Part shown: piece after piece, positions 52,115 to 61,221 of the stretch
Position numbering within the stretch: position 1 is the stretch's first letter
Layout of the letters: every line of letters starts with the position of its first letter
DNA from: UJ101 sp965262705
GTDB taxonomy: Bacteria > Bacteroidota > Bacteroidia > Flavobacteriales > UJ101
Assembly: GCA_965262705.1 (NCBI GenBank)
Contig: OZ253556.1
Coordinates: forward strand, 1,922,001 to 1,986,000
Length of the DNA: 64,000 nucleotides
Direction: 5' to 3'
Notes under the pieces: generated by a model
Told to the model about the DNA's origin: nothing
The model's input: only the letters and a program-made list of their open reading frames with translations
Database searches by the model: none
Program-made: the position numbers and the translations under genes

Positions 52115-53341
52115 ATGATCAAAATGGGATTAAAACAAAAATTACATCATCTAAAACAAAAATATAAAGGCACAAGAATGGAACAAGCCTTTGGCGCTAT
52201 CCATACTTTCCTTTATTTGCCGAATGATACCACTCGATCCGGATCGCATATTCGTGATGCAGCTGATCTAAAGCGTATTATGAATACGGTTATTATAGCA
52301 TTAATACCCTGCCTGATTTTTGGAATGTTTAATGCCGGATACCAACATTATGCCGCCATAAACGGCGCCCCCGAAGGAATAGCCTTTCTGAGCAGCGCTT
52401 TTTGGAACTGGCAAAATTTTGTTATGGGCGCCTCAAAAATATTGCCGTTACTTATCGTTTCTTATGCCGTAGGATTGGGTGTCGAATTTATATTTGCCAC
52501 AATTAAAAAACATGAGATAGAAGAAGGATACTTGGTAACAGGAATGCTTGTGCCGCTTATTGTCCCCATAGATGTACCTTTATGGATGCTTGCTGTAGCC
52601 GTTGTTTTTGGCGTGATTATCGGTAAAGAAATTTTTGGAGGAACAGGGATGAATATTTTAAATCCGGCACTAACCATTAGGGCTTTTTTATTCTTTAATT
52701 GGGCAGGCTGGATGACCGGAGATAAAGTATGGGTGATTGGTGGCGTAAACCCACAAAATTTTGGAGTAGATGCCATTTCAGGAGAAACTATTCTGGGGAC
52801 ACTGGCAGGTAATGGACACTTACATTATTCCGTTATTGATATGTTTTTCGGGACGATTCCCGGGTCAGTGGGTGAAACCTCGGTATTATTTATTTTGCTG
52901 GGCGCCTTGTGGTTAATTTATACCGGAGTGGGTAGTGCAAGAGTTATGATTTCAGGAGTCTTTGGGGCAATCATCATGGGGTTGATTTTTAACGCGATTG
53001 CGGGCACAAGTTTCATACCCGAAGGGAGTAAATTTTATGGCTTGATGAACTTTCCTTTCTGGCAACACTTGCTCGTCGGAGGACTTGCCTTTGGAATTGT
53101 ATTCATGGCTACTGATCCTGTATCAGCCGCACAAACCTATAAAGGAAAAATTATTTACGGATTTCTTGTCGGATTTTTGAGTGTGATGATTCGGGTATTT
53201 AACCCTGCTTATCCTGAAGGAGTAATGATGTCTGTCCTATTACTTAATGTATTTGCCCCAACCATCGATCACTATGTTATACAAAACAATATTAAAAGAA
53301 GAATCAGCCGATTAAAAAAACTTAAAATGGCTTCATTATGA
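52115..53341 (+). CDS. nqrB: NQR subunit B
   Basis: 408 residues with about ten membrane helices. The covalent FMN site is the Thr in DAISGETILGT (T225), corresponding to the SGAT motif of other NqrB proteins; here the motif reads SGET, keeping the acceptor Thr. FAPTIDHYVIQNNIKRRI closes the protein. The start is the ATG at 52115; a second Met (MGLKQKLHHL) three codons later is possible. It overlaps nqrC by 4 bp. Confidence 0.94.
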   Translation: MIKMGLKQKLHHLKQKYKGTRMEQAFGAIHTFLYLPNDTTRSGSHIRDAADLKRIMNTVIIALIPCLIFGMFNAGYQHYAAINGAPEGIAFLSSAFWNWQNFVMGASKILPLLIVSYAVGLGVEFIFATIKKHEIEEGYLVTGMLVPLIVPIDVPLWMLAVAVVFGVIIGKEIFGGTGMNILNPALTIRAFLFFNWAGWMTGDKVWVIGGVNPQNFGVDAISGETILGTLAGNGHLHYSVIDMFFGTIPGSVGETSVLFILLGALWLIYTGVGSARVMISGVFGAIIMGLIFNAIAGTSFIPEGSKFYGLMNFPFWQHLLVGGLAFGIVFMATDPVSAAQTYKGKIIYGFLVGFLSVMIRVFNPAYPEGVMMSVLLLNVFAPTIDHYVIQNNIKRRISRLKKLKMASL

Positions 53342-54054
53342 AAAAAGATTCAAGTTTATATACTATACTGTTTTCAATTGGAATGGTCGTTATCGTAGGG
53401 GCTTTGCTCGCCTTTTTCTCTAATTTTACAGAGCGAAAACGAATAGATAATGATAAGGTAAAAGCAAAGGTGGATATTTTATCTTCCATAGGCATTGAGG
53501 CCAATCGCCAAAACGCGACTGAATTATTTCAACGATATATTAAGCAACAATATGTTATTCAAGGAATAAAAGCAACTAAAAATCCAGATGCTTACCTAAT
53601 TGATATTAAAAAAGAGCAAGAGCAGGCAAAAGAAGGAAAAATGCAAAGACTTCCTTTATTTATTGCCGAAAAAAATGAGAAAAAAATTTACATCTTTCCT
53701 ATGAGAGGAAACGGATTATGGGATGCTATTTGGGGATATGTTGCGCTGGAAAGCGATTTGAAAACCATTTATGGTGTATTTTTCGACCATAAAGGTGAAA
53801 CGCCCGGATTAGGTGCTAATATCACGCAGCCATTTTTTGAAGATGATTTTCAAGGAGAAAAGATCTATGATAAACAGGGTAATTATCAATCGGTAACGGT
53901 CTCGAAAACGAATAATGATCCTAAAAACAAAGATAAAGAAGATAATGAGGTAGATGCTATCGCCGGAGCAACCATTACCAGTAACGGGGTTACTGCAATG
54001 TTAAAATCTGGAATTAAAGTTTATCTCCCTTATTTTAATACACTTAAAAAATAA
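53338..54054 (+). CDS. nqrC: NQR subunit C
   Basis: 238 residues. One N-terminal helix (about 7-28) anchors a periplasmic domain. The covalent FMN acceptor is the Thr in DAIAGATITSNGV (T212), the family's SGAT motif with A in place of S. GLWDAIWGYVALESDLKTIY is conserved in NqrC. The ATGA overlap with nqrB couples their translation, keeping the FMN subunits in balance. The FMN transferase ApbE, needed to load it, is not encoded in this window. Confidence 0.94.
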   Translation: MKKDSSLYTILFSIGMVVIVGALLAFFSNFTERKRIDNDKVKAKVDILSSIGIEANRQNATELFQRYIKQQYVIQGIKATKNPDAYLIDIKKEQEQAKEGKMQRLPLFIAEKNEKKIYIFPMRGNGLWDAIWGYVALESDLKTIYGVFFDHKGETPGLGANITQPFFEDDFQGEKIYDKQGNYQSVTVSKTNNDPKNKDKEDNEVDAIAGATITSNGVTAMLKSGIKVYLPYFNTLKK

Positions 54055-54058
54055 AATC

Positions 54059-54760
54059 ATGGCCGAAACAAAAATTAAAAAAGAAACAACGCCTTTATTT
54101 TCAAAGAAAAATGTAACTTTAGTCAAAGATCCTTTATGGGATAACAATCCTATTACTGTCCAAGTATTAGGAATTTGTTCTGCGCTAGCCATTACTGCCG
54201 AATTGCAGGCTTCTATCGTAATGGCAATTTCTGTTATGTTTGTATTGGGCTTAGGCAATGTAGTTATTTCACTTATCCGGAATATTATTCCCCCGGCTAT
54301 TCGTATCATTGCCCAGCTCGTTATTATCGCCGCATTGGTCATTATTGTTGACTTATCATTAAAGGCATGGATGCCTGACTTAGCTAAAACGCTGTCGGTT
54401 TATATCGGGCTCATTATTACCAATTGTATTATTATGGGACGTTTTGAGGCTTTTGCGCTGGATCCGAACAATACACCCTGGCAGTCTTTATTAGATGGAG
54501 TTGGAAATGCCTGGGGATATGGTTTAATTTTAATTATCGTAGGTTTTTTTAGAGAACTACTCGGTTCAGGTGATTTATTAGGACTGGGAAACGCTTTCCT
54601 GGGACATCCTCTTCTTGGCAATAATATTAAAGGAGAACTAAGCGGGCTATATGCTTTAGGTTATGAAAATAATGGTTTTATGCTTTTAGCACCTATGGCG
54701 CTGATAACACTTGGAATTATTATTTGGATACAACGTTATTATAGTATGAAAAAAAATTAA
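54059..54760 (+). CDS. nqrD: NQR subunit D
   Basis: 233 residues, an integral membrane subunit with about six helices. Recognisable stretches are GICSALAITAELQASIVMAI, IPPAIRIIAQLVIIAALVII, GLIITNCIIMGRFEAFAL and GFFRELLGSGDLLG. NqrD and NqrE are homologous and inserted in opposite topology, with an iron site between them held by conserved cysteines (here in LGICSAL and ITNCIIM). It starts 4 bp after nqrC. Confidence 0.94.
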   Translation: MAETKIKKETTPLFSKKNVTLVKDPLWDNNPITVQVLGICSALAITAELQASIVMAISVMFVLGLGNVVISLIRNIIPPAIRIIAQLVIIAALVIIVDLSLKAWMPDLAKTLSVYIGLIITNCIIMGRFEAFALDPNNTPWQSLLDGVGNAWGYGLILIIVGFFRELLGSGDLLGLGNAFLGHPLLGNNIKGELSGLYALGYENNGFMLLAPMALITLGIIIWIQRYYSMKKN

Positions 54761-54773
54761 AATATAAATTAAA

Positions 54774-55523
54774 ATGCAATACTTAGAAATATTTTTTAAA
54801 TCGGTTTTTATTCAAAATATGGTATTTGCTACCTTTTTGGGAATGTGCTCCTTTCTTGCTGTCTCCAAAAAAGTTTCTACCTCGGTTGGTTTAGGTGCAG
54901 CTGTAATTTTTGTATTGACGGTAACTGTCCCGATGAACTATTTGTTAGATAAATATATTTTAATACCCGGTGCATTGGGCAAATGGCTTGGTCCTGAATT
55001 TGCCGAATATGATTTAAGTTTTTTGACTTTTATTTTGTTCATCGCTACCATTGCTACCATGGTACAGTTAGTAGAAATGGTGGTAGAAAAATTTGCTCCT
55101 GCCTTATACAATTCTTTGGGAATTTTCTTACCCTTAATTGCAGTAAATTGTGCTATCTTAGGAGGCTCGCTATTTATGCAGCAAAAAGAGTTTAATAATA
55201 TTGTAGAATCTCTTGTTTACGGCTTTGGCTCAGGCTTAGGATGGTTTCTCGCCATTCTTTCCATTGGTGCTATACGAGAGAAAATACGTTATTCTAATAT
55301 TCCCGCGCCGTTAAAAGGGCTGGGGATTACTTTTATCTTAACAGGATTAATGAGTATTGGGTTTATGTCTTTTGGCGGAATGCTGACGGGTGGAAGCGAC
55401 AATAAACCTTCTAAAGAAGAAAAGAAATTAGCCGACAGAAAAGACAAAGACAAAAAGGTCACTGTCTATTTAATAAATAAGACAGACCGATTAAAAAACA
55501 AAAATAAAATGCAAGCAAAATAA
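54774..55523 (+). CDS. nqrE: NQR subunit E with a long charged tail
   Basis: 249 residues. The membrane core is standard: FKSVFIQNMVFATFLGMCSF with its Cys, then FLPLIAVNCAILGGSLFM with the second Cys. After GFMSFGGMLTGG a basic tail of about 45 residues follows (SKEEKKLADRKDKDKKVTVY and beyond), rich in Lys and Asp. Classical NqrE proteins are near 200 residues, so the tail is an extension probably facing the cytoplasm. Its stop overlaps the nqrF start by one base (TAATG). Confidence 0.93.
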   Translation: MQYLEIFFKSVFIQNMVFATFLGMCSFLAVSKKVSTSVGLGAAVIFVLTVTVPMNYLLDKYILIPGALGKWLGPEFAEYDLSFLTFILFIATIATMVQLVEMVVEKFAPALYNSLGIFLPLIAVNCAILGGSLFMQQKEFNNIVESLVYGFGSGLGWFLAILSIGAIREKIRYSNIPAPLKGLGITFILTGLMSIGFMSFGGMLTGGSDNKPSKEEKKLADRKDKDKKVTVYLINKTDRLKNKNKMQAK

Positions 55524-56845
55524 TGATAACGATATTAGAAGTAAGCACATTAGGACTTATAGGCATAACTATTGGCTCTTTTTTAATACTATTACTTGCT
55601 TTAGTAGCTATTATTTTGATAGCCAAATCAAAATTGGTTGCCGGTGGAACGGTTAAAATCAGAATAAACAGTGAAAAAGAGTTAAAGGTGCCGGCGGGAG
55701 GAACTTTATTGTCCACCCTTGGTGCAAAGGGTATTTTCTTACCTTCAGCCTGTGGCGGCGGTGGTTCTTGCATACAATGTGAATGCCATGTAGATGCTGG
55801 CGGTGGAGAAGCCTTACCTACTGAAGTTCCTCATTTTACAAGAAAAGAATTAGGCAATGGTGCCCGATTAGCCTGTCAGGTAAAAGTAAAGCAGGATATG
55901 GCTATTCGCATTCCGGAAGAAATTTTTGGGATAAAGAAATGGGAGGCAACGGTGGTTAGAAATTATAATGTAGCTACGTTTATTAAGGAATTTGTAGTTA
56001 AAATTCCTGAGGATATGAATTATAAAGCCGGGGGATATATTCAGATAGAAGTCCCCGAATGTGAAGTAGATTATAAAAATATTGACATCTCGGCACACCC
56101 GACCGATCATCCGGGACAGCCCGATAAATTCAAAAAAGATTGGGAAAAATTCAAACTCTGGGATTTAAAAATGAAAAATCCAGAGTCCATTGAACGGGCT
56201 TATTCTATGGCTTCCTATCCTGCAGAAGGTCGTGAAGTTATGTTAAACGTTCGTATTGCCACTCCTCCTTTTGATAGACAAAAAGGTGGTTGGATGAACG
56301 TAAATCCGGGAATTGCCTCTTCTTATATTTTTAATCTGAAACCCGGAGACAAATGTGTCATCTCAGGACCTTATGGAGAGTTTTTTATTAATGAAAACTC
56401 AGATGCTGAAATGATTTATGTAGGAGGGGGTGCAGGGATGGCACCGATGCGCTCTCATTTATACGAATTGTTTCATACGATGAAGACGGGCAGAAAGGTC
56501 TCTTATTGGTATGGGGGGCGTTCAAAGGCAGAATTATTTTATATTCATTATTTCAGGGCATTAGAGAAGCATTTCCCTAACTTTAAGTTTTATTTGGTTC
56601 TTTCAGATGCTTTACCAGAAGATAATTGGAAAGAGAAAAAAGATATTCACGATAAAGAAGGCGATGGCTTCGTTGGGTTTGTTCATCAGTCATTAATCGA
56701 TCAATACTTATTAAAACATGAGGAGCCTGAAGAGATAGAATTTTATTTCTGTGGTCCGCCAATGATGAATCAAGCGGTATTAAAAATGTGTGAAGATTAT
56801 GGTGTACCAAAAGAAAACGTACGTTTTGATGATTTTGGGGGATAA
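55523..56845 (+). CDS. nqrF: NQR subunit F, NADH dehydrogenase module
   Basis: 440 residues. An N-terminal helix (about 11-35) is followed by a 2Fe-2S ferredoxin domain with ligands C77, C83, C86 and C118 (SACGGGGSCIQCECHV and RLACQV). An FAD-binding domain follows (RAYSMASYPAEGREVMLNVR), then the NADH domain with YVGGGAGMAPMRSHLYELF and the terminal ENVRFDDFGG. NqrF takes electrons from NADH via FAD to the iron-sulfur centre. It closes the operon, and a MITE begins 45 bp downstream. Confidence 0.96.
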   Translation: MITILEVSTLGLIGITIGSFLILLLALVAIILIAKSKLVAGGTVKIRINSEKELKVPAGGTLLSTLGAKGIFLPSACGGGGSCIQCECHVDAGGGEALPTEVPHFTRKELGNGARLACQVKVKQDMAIRIPEEIFGIKKWEATVVRNYNVATFIKEFVVKIPEDMNYKAGGYIQIEVPECEVDYKNIDISAHPTDHPGQPDKFKKDWEKFKLWDLKMKNPESIERAYSMASYPAEGREVMLNVRIATPPFDRQKGGWMNVNPGIASSYIFNLKPGDKCVISGPYGEFFINENSDAEMIYVGGGAGMAPMRSHLYELFHTMKTGRKVSYWYGGRSKAELFYIHYFRALEKHFPNFKFYLVLSDALPEDNWKEKKDIHDKEGDGFVGFVHQSLIDQYLLKHEEPEEIEFYFCGPPMMNQAVLKMCEDYGVPKENVRFDDFGG

Positions 56846-56889
56846 TAAATGATGAAAAAAACTTTTTTTATTAAGTTTTTTATAGAGAC

Positions 56890-57100
56890 GAGACCGTTGC
56901 AAAAAGCATGCTAACAAAAAAATGCAATGCCCGATAAAAATTAAACGTCGGATCAATCTAATGGTTGCGAGCATTTTAATTTTTTGATATGGTTACTGAG
57001 TACTTCGACTGCGCGCAGTAACCACCTGTCGAAGTAAGGAAGCAGTTTGAAGCGAGATGCTTTCTTTTTCATACTTTTTTATGTGTTCTGCAACGGTCTC
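56890..57100 (+). mobile_element. MITE-like element with a palindromic insert (211 bp)
   Basis: Ends are GAGACCGTTGCAAAAAGCAT and CTGCAACGGTCTC. The extra 47 bp after TTTTTTGATAT read GGTTACTGAGTACTTCGACT, then GCGCGCAGTAACCACCTG. This is a copy of the second palindromic repeat inserted in the element, leaving the flanking GAAGTAAGGAAGCAG intact. Confidence 0.75.
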
Positions 57101-57590
57101 AAATTGTTTGCCAGATTAAGTTTTGTTTATTACATTTTGAAGCGAGATGCTTCATTTTTATTTTATATGTTTTCCAAAGACGAGACCGTTGCAAAAAGCA
57201 CTCTAACAAAAAAATGTAACACCCGATAAAAATTAAACACCGGAGCAACCTAATGGTTGTGAGGATTTTAATTTTTTGAGAAGGAAGCAGTTTGAAGCGA
57301 GATGCTTTCTTTTTCATACTTTTTTATGTGTTCTGTAACGGTCTCAAATTGTTTGCCAGATTAAGTTTTGTTTATTACATTTTGAAGCGAGATGCTTCAT
57401 TTTTATTTTATATGTTTTCCAAAGACGAGACCGTTGCAAAAAGCACTCTAACAAAAAAATGTAACACCCGATAAAAATTAAACACCGGAGCAACCTAATG
57501 GTTGTGAGGATTTTAATTTTTTGAGAAGGAAGCAGTTTGAAGTTAGATACTTTCTTTCTCATATTTTTTTATGTGTTCTGCAACGGTCTC
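57101..57590 (+). repeat. 245-bp tandem duplication, each unit ending in a 164-bp MITE
   Basis: Bases 57101-57345 and 57346-57590 are near-identical units. Each is an 81-bp spacer (starting AAATTGTTTGCCAGATTAAG) followed by a full-length MITE (57182-57345 and 57427-57590). The spacer itself contains a MITE-like GAAGCGAGATGCTT piece. The two copies differ mainly at the right end (GAAGCGAGATGC against GAAGTTAGATAC). Short frames repeated in the two units have no protein-like character. Confidence 0.85.
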
Positions 57591-57616
57591 AAGACTTCTA
57601 AATCATCATTTCTTCT

Positions 57617-57624
57617 TATATTTG
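57617..57624 (+). promoter_or_regulatory. -7 box before the thioredoxin-like gene
   Basis: TATATTTG matches TAnnTTTG. It lies 10 bp before the ATG at 57635 and 26 bp beyond the last MITE end, so the leader is very short. No TTTG at the -33 distance. Confidence 0.4.
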
Positions 57625-57634
57625 AAAGCAAAAA

Positions 57635-58198
57635 ATGGCAAGTACAGAATCTAATATGATTGAATTGGGAACTCAGGCACCTGATTTTAGGCTGCCCAAT
57701 ACCGTCAGTGGTAAAGATATTTCACTGGCAGATGTTCGGGGTAAAAGGGCAACAGTGCTATTTTTTATCTGCAATCACTGCCCCTTTGTGAAACATGTGA
57801 ACCCTGAGTTGGTCAAACTGGCTTCGGATTACCAGAGGAAAGATATTGGCTTTGTTGCTATCAACAGCAATGACGTGGAAAATTACCCGGAAGACAGTCC
57901 CGAACAGATGAAAGCCGTAGCAGAACGATTGTGCTATCCTTTTCCTTACTTATATGATGAAACACAAGCTATAGCCAAGCGTTACCAGGCAGCTTGCACC
58001 CCGGACTTTTACGTCTTTGACAAAGATCTACAGCTGGTCTATCGCGGACAATTGGACGACTCCCGACCAAACAATGGCAAACCGCTTACGGGAAGCGATA
58101 TTCGGTCTGCCTTAGATTCTATCCTGGCAAATCAAGCGATATCAGCTGATCAAAAACCCAGTATTGGCTGTAACATCAAGTGGAAACAACATTCATAA
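57635..58198 (+). CDS. Thioredoxin-fold (AhpC/TSA-like) protein
   Basis: 187 residues. The redox-active region is FFICNHCPFVKHVNPELVKL, with a CxxC (CNHC) at the position of the thioredoxin motif; TPDFYVFDKDLQLVYRGQLD carries the cis-Pro (TPDF). This matches the TlpA/AhpC-like thioredoxin proteins common in environmental bacteria. No signal peptide, so probably cytosolic. Base composition appears higher in GC than its neighbours, and the gene is isolated by repeats, which hints at acquisition by transfer. The substrate is unknown. Confidence 0.82.
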   Translation: MASTESNMIELGTQAPDFRLPNTVSGKDISLADVRGKRATVLFFICNHCPFVKHVNPELVKLASDYQRKDIGFVAINSNDVENYPEDSPEQMKAVAERLCYPFPYLYDETQAIAKRYQAACTPDFYVFDKDLQLVYRGQLDDSRPNNGKPLTGSDIRSALDSILANQAISADQKPSIGCNIKWKQHS

Positions 58199-58222
58199 AG
58201 TTAACTTAAAATTTTAGGCTTT

Positions 58223-59617
58223 ATGGAAAAATACCTCATGATTATCGGTTTAGTTTTAGCAGGATTAGTAGGATGGTTTATAGGTAAATTACTTTCCCAT
58301 AATCAATACAATCGTAGAATAAATACCTTAGAAATAGATAACCAAAAATTAAAACAAGCTAACATATTTGAAGAGAATCAAAAAAAAGAAATACAAAATC
58401 AGTTGAAAGACGACCGTTTGGCATACGAAGAAAAAGAAAAGAGTTATCAAAAAGAAAAAGATCAGTGGATAGAGAAAAGCAATCAAAAAGAGCAGGAATT
58501 AAACATTAAATTGACAAAAAGCCAGGATACAGTTGAGCGTCTAGAAGAAAAATTAGTCACACAGCAAAAAGAATACAAAGTATTACAGGAAAAATTTACC
58601 AAAGATTTTGAACTGCTGGCAAATAAAATTCTGGAAGAAAAGTCCAGTAAATTTACAGAGCAGAATAAATTAAATCTTAAAGCAGTTTTAGACCCGCTGC
58701 ATGAAAAAATACAACACTTTGAAAAAAAAGTCGATGAGGTAAATAAGGAGAACATTATGCGAAACTCGCAACTGCGAGAACAAATTTTTAATTTGAAAGC
58801 CCTGAATGAACAAATGAGTAAAGAGGCGCTCAACTTGACGAAAGCATTGAAGGGAGACAACAAAGCACAAGGAAACTGGGGAGAACTGGTTTTAGAGCGG
58901 GTTTTAGAAAAATCTGGACTCGAAAAAGGACGTGAATACGAGGTGCAGCAAAGTTTTAATACAGAAGAAGGTAAAAGAGTTATCCCTGATGTAATTGTCC
59001 TTCTGCCCGATAATAAACGTATGATTATCGACTCAAAAGTATCACTAACTGCATACGAGCGTTATATAAACGAGGAAGATGAAACAGAAAAAGCACAATT
59101 TTTAAAAACACATATTCAATCGCTGAATCGGCATGTAGAAGAATTAAGCGCTAAGAAATATGAGGATTTATACCCGAATAATTCTCCTGACTTTGTGTTA
59201 TTATTCGTACCGATTGAACCGGCATTTGCCATTGCTTTGAGTCAGGATAGTCAAATGTATAACAAAGCCTTTGAAAAGAATATTGTAATCGTTACGCCGA
59301 CCACTTTGCTGGCTACCCTTAGAACCATTGACACGCTTTGGAATAATGAAAAACAACAAAGAAATGCTATTGAAATCGCACGTCAGGCAGGCGCCTTATA
59401 TGATAAATTTGAAGGATTAATAGGGGATTTACTAAAGATGGGTAAAAAAATAGAAGGAGTTAAAGAGGATTATAAAGCTACCATGAATAAACTAACTGAC
59501 GGGAGAGGAAACTTGGTTACAAGTGTAGAAAAGCTGAAAAAATTAGGAGCTAAGGCAAAAAAATCATTGCCGCAATCTCTATTAAGTAGGGCAAATGAAG
59601 ACAACGCTATTGATTAA
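58223..59617 (+). CDS. rmuC: DNA recombination protein RmuC
   Basis: 464 residues. An N-terminal membrane helix (about 4-22), a long coiled coil to about 200, then the RmuC nuclease-like domain: GNWGELVLERVLEKSGLEKG, RVIPDVIVLLPDNKRMIIDS (with the D and DSK of the PD-(D/E)XK-like core) and VTPTTLLATLRTIDTLW. RmuC limits inversions at short inverted repeats in Escherichia. That is notable in a genome so rich in such repeats, though the link is speculative. It starts 24 bp after the thioredoxin gene. Confidence 0.93.
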   Translation: MEKYLMIIGLVLAGLVGWFIGKLLSHNQYNRRINTLEIDNQKLKQANIFEENQKKEIQNQLKDDRLAYEEKEKSYQKEKDQWIEKSNQKEQELNIKLTKSQDTVERLEEKLVTQQKEYKVLQEKFTKDFELLANKILEEKSSKFTEQNKLNLKAVLDPLHEKIQHFEKKVDEVNKENIMRNSQLREQIFNLKALNEQMSKEALNLTKALKGDNKAQGNWGELVLERVLEKSGLEKGREYEVQQSFNTEEGKRVIPDVIVLLPDNKRMIIDSKVSLTAYERYINEEDETEKAQFLKTHIQSLNRHVEELSAKKYEDLYPNNSPDFVLLFVPIEPAFAIALSQDSQMYNKAFEKNIVIVTPTTLLATLRTIDTLWNNEKQQRNAIEIARQAGALYDKFEGLIGDLLKMGKKIEGVKEDYKATMNKLTDGRGNLVTSVEKLKKLGAKAKKSLPQSLLSRANEDNAID

Positions 59618-59674
59618 CAGAAAGTATTTTTTATGTATTCTGCAACAGTCTAAAAGTTTATTATATTTCAAACC

Positions 59675-60262
59675 ATGAGTTTAGAAAATTTACTGCATAT
59701 AGATCAGGAATTGTTAATTTACCTGAATAATTTAGGCAATGAAAAGTGGGACACCTTATGGCTGATAATAACCAATAAATGGTCATCTATTCCTATATAT
59801 TTGATGATATTGATGTTATTATTTATAAAATTAGGCAAACGAAAGGCATGGCTCGCATTGGTTTTTATTCTATTTGCTTTTGCTTTCACAAGCCAGGCGA
59901 CACAATGGGCAAAGCATTTTTTTGAAAGACTTAGACCCTGTCAAATAGAAGAACTGAAGGAAAAACTACGTATCCTTCACCACTGCGGGCGTTATGGCTT
60001 TTGGTCAGCGCATGCCTCCAACTCATTTGGATTTGCCGTATGCATGGGATTAATATTGAGAAAAGGGGATAAAAATCTTATCTTATTATTGTTAATTTGG
60101 GCATTCATTGTTGCTTATAGCCGAATATATATTGGCGTTCATTACCCTTTAGATATTATTTGCGGCGCATTATTTGGCAGTTTTTCCGGAATTATATTTT
60201 ATACCTTATATCATCGGTTAGTAACCCGGTTAGTAGAAAAAAACTATCTTCAAATTAACTAA
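59675..60262 (+). CDS. PAP2-family membrane phosphatase
   Basis: 195 residues with about six membrane helices. The three PAP2 motifs are KHFFERLRP (residues 80-88), WSAHASNSFG (110-119, a variant of PSGH with Ala in place of Gly) and SRIYIGVHYPLD (about 150-161). The family dephosphorylates lipid phosphates such as undecaprenyl diphosphate or phosphatidic acid at the outer face of the membrane. The 3' end overlaps the opposite GT2 gene by 4 bp. Near 59640 upstream is a short piece of the MITE right end (ATGTATTCTGCAACAGTC). Confidence 0.88.
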   Translation: MSLENLLHIDQELLIYLNNLGNEKWDTLWLIITNKWSSIPIYLMILMLLFIKLGKRKAWLALVFILFAFAFTSQATQWAKHFFERLRPCQIEELKEKLRILHHCGRYGFWSAHASNSFGFAVCMGLILRKGDKNLILLLLIWAFIVAYSRIYIGVHYPLDIICGALFGSFSGIIFYTLYHRLVTRLVEKNYLQIN

Positions 60263-61221
60263 TCATCAATAATCTCTTCAATTTGATAAAAATCTTGATG
60301 TTTCCGATTTTGTCGAATAATAATTTCACCGAGAAACCCGGCGAGAAATAATTGTGTTCCTAATATCATAACTACTAGTGCAATATAAAACCAGGGATTG
60401 TTGGTTACTAATTGATAGGGCTGTCCGGCATGCATTCGATACAATTTTGAAATCCCAATAGAGGCAGAAGTCAAAAAGCCAAAAATAAACATCAAAGTAC
60501 CCAGAGCACCAAAAAAGTGCATTGGCCTCCGCCCAAAACGGCTAATAAACCAAAGAGAAATAAGGTCTAAAAAGCCATTGATAAACCGTTCATTGCCAAA
60601 CTTTGACTTGCCATGTTTTCTTGCCTGATGCTGTACCACCCTTTCAGTAATTTTTTCAAACCCGGCATTCTTTACTAGAACCGGTAGATAGCGATGCATT
60701 TCTCCATAAACATCAATATTTTTAACAACTTCCGAGCGATAGGCTTTTAAACCGCAATTAAAATCGTGCAGCGCTATGCCCGAAGTTTTACGGGCAACCC
60801 AGTTAAATAATTTTGAAGGCAAGTTTTTAGTCAGCGTATTATCAAAACGCTTTTTTTTCCATCCTGAAGCCAGGTCATGCCCTTCTTTAATTATACGATA
60901 GAGCGTTGGAATTTCATCAGGACTGTCTTGAAGATCAGCATCCATAGTAATAATTACTTCGCCTTTAGTCATCTTAAAAGCGGCGTTTAGTGCTTGCGAT
61001 TTACCGAAATTTTTTTTGAACTTTATCCCCTTTACCGATGAGTTACGATGCTTTAGTGTTTCAATAAATTTCCATGATTTATCCTTTGAGCCATCATCTA
61101 CAAAAATAATTTCGTAAGAAAAATCCTGCTCAGTCATAACCCGTTGAATCCAATCATGCAATTCGTGTAATGAATCGGCTTCATTTAAAAGCGGGATAAC
61201 GATGGATAGTGTAATATTCAT
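60259..61221 (-). CDS. GT2 family glycosyltransferase, DPM1/ArnC-like
   Basis: 320 residues. The GT-A domain begins SIVIPLLNEADSLHEL, with the metal-binding DAD at 94-96 (VIITMDADLQDSPDEIPTLY) and the NCGLKAYRSEVV loop. Two membrane helices near the C-terminus (about 234-255 and 270-295) anchor it. This form transfers a sugar from a nucleotide to undecaprenyl phosphate on the cytoplasmic side. It overlaps the DUF4199 gene by 4 bp (ATGA); this pairing occurs widely in Bacteroidota. Confidence 0.9.
   Translation of the reverse strand: MNITLSIVIPLLNEADSLHELHDWIQRVMTEQDFSYEIIFVDDGSKDKSWKFIETLKHRNSSVKGIKFKKNFGKSQALNAAFKMTKGEVIITMDADLQDSPDEIPTLYRIIKEGHDLASGWKKKRFDNTLTKNLPSKLFNWVARKTSGIALHDFNCGLKAYRSEVVKNIDVYGEMHRYLPVLVKNAGFEKITERVVQHQARKHGKSKFGNERFINGFLDLISLWFISRFGRRPMHFFGALGTLMFIFGFLTSASIGISKLYRMHAGQPYQLVTNNPWFYIALVVMILGTQLFLAGFLGEIIIRQNRKHQDFYQIEEIIDD

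Noticed and set aside
57047..57474. Two identical 60-codon frames starting MKRDAFFFILFYVFC
   Set aside because: They lie wholly in duplicated MITE DNA, and similar frames recur at other copies in both directions.
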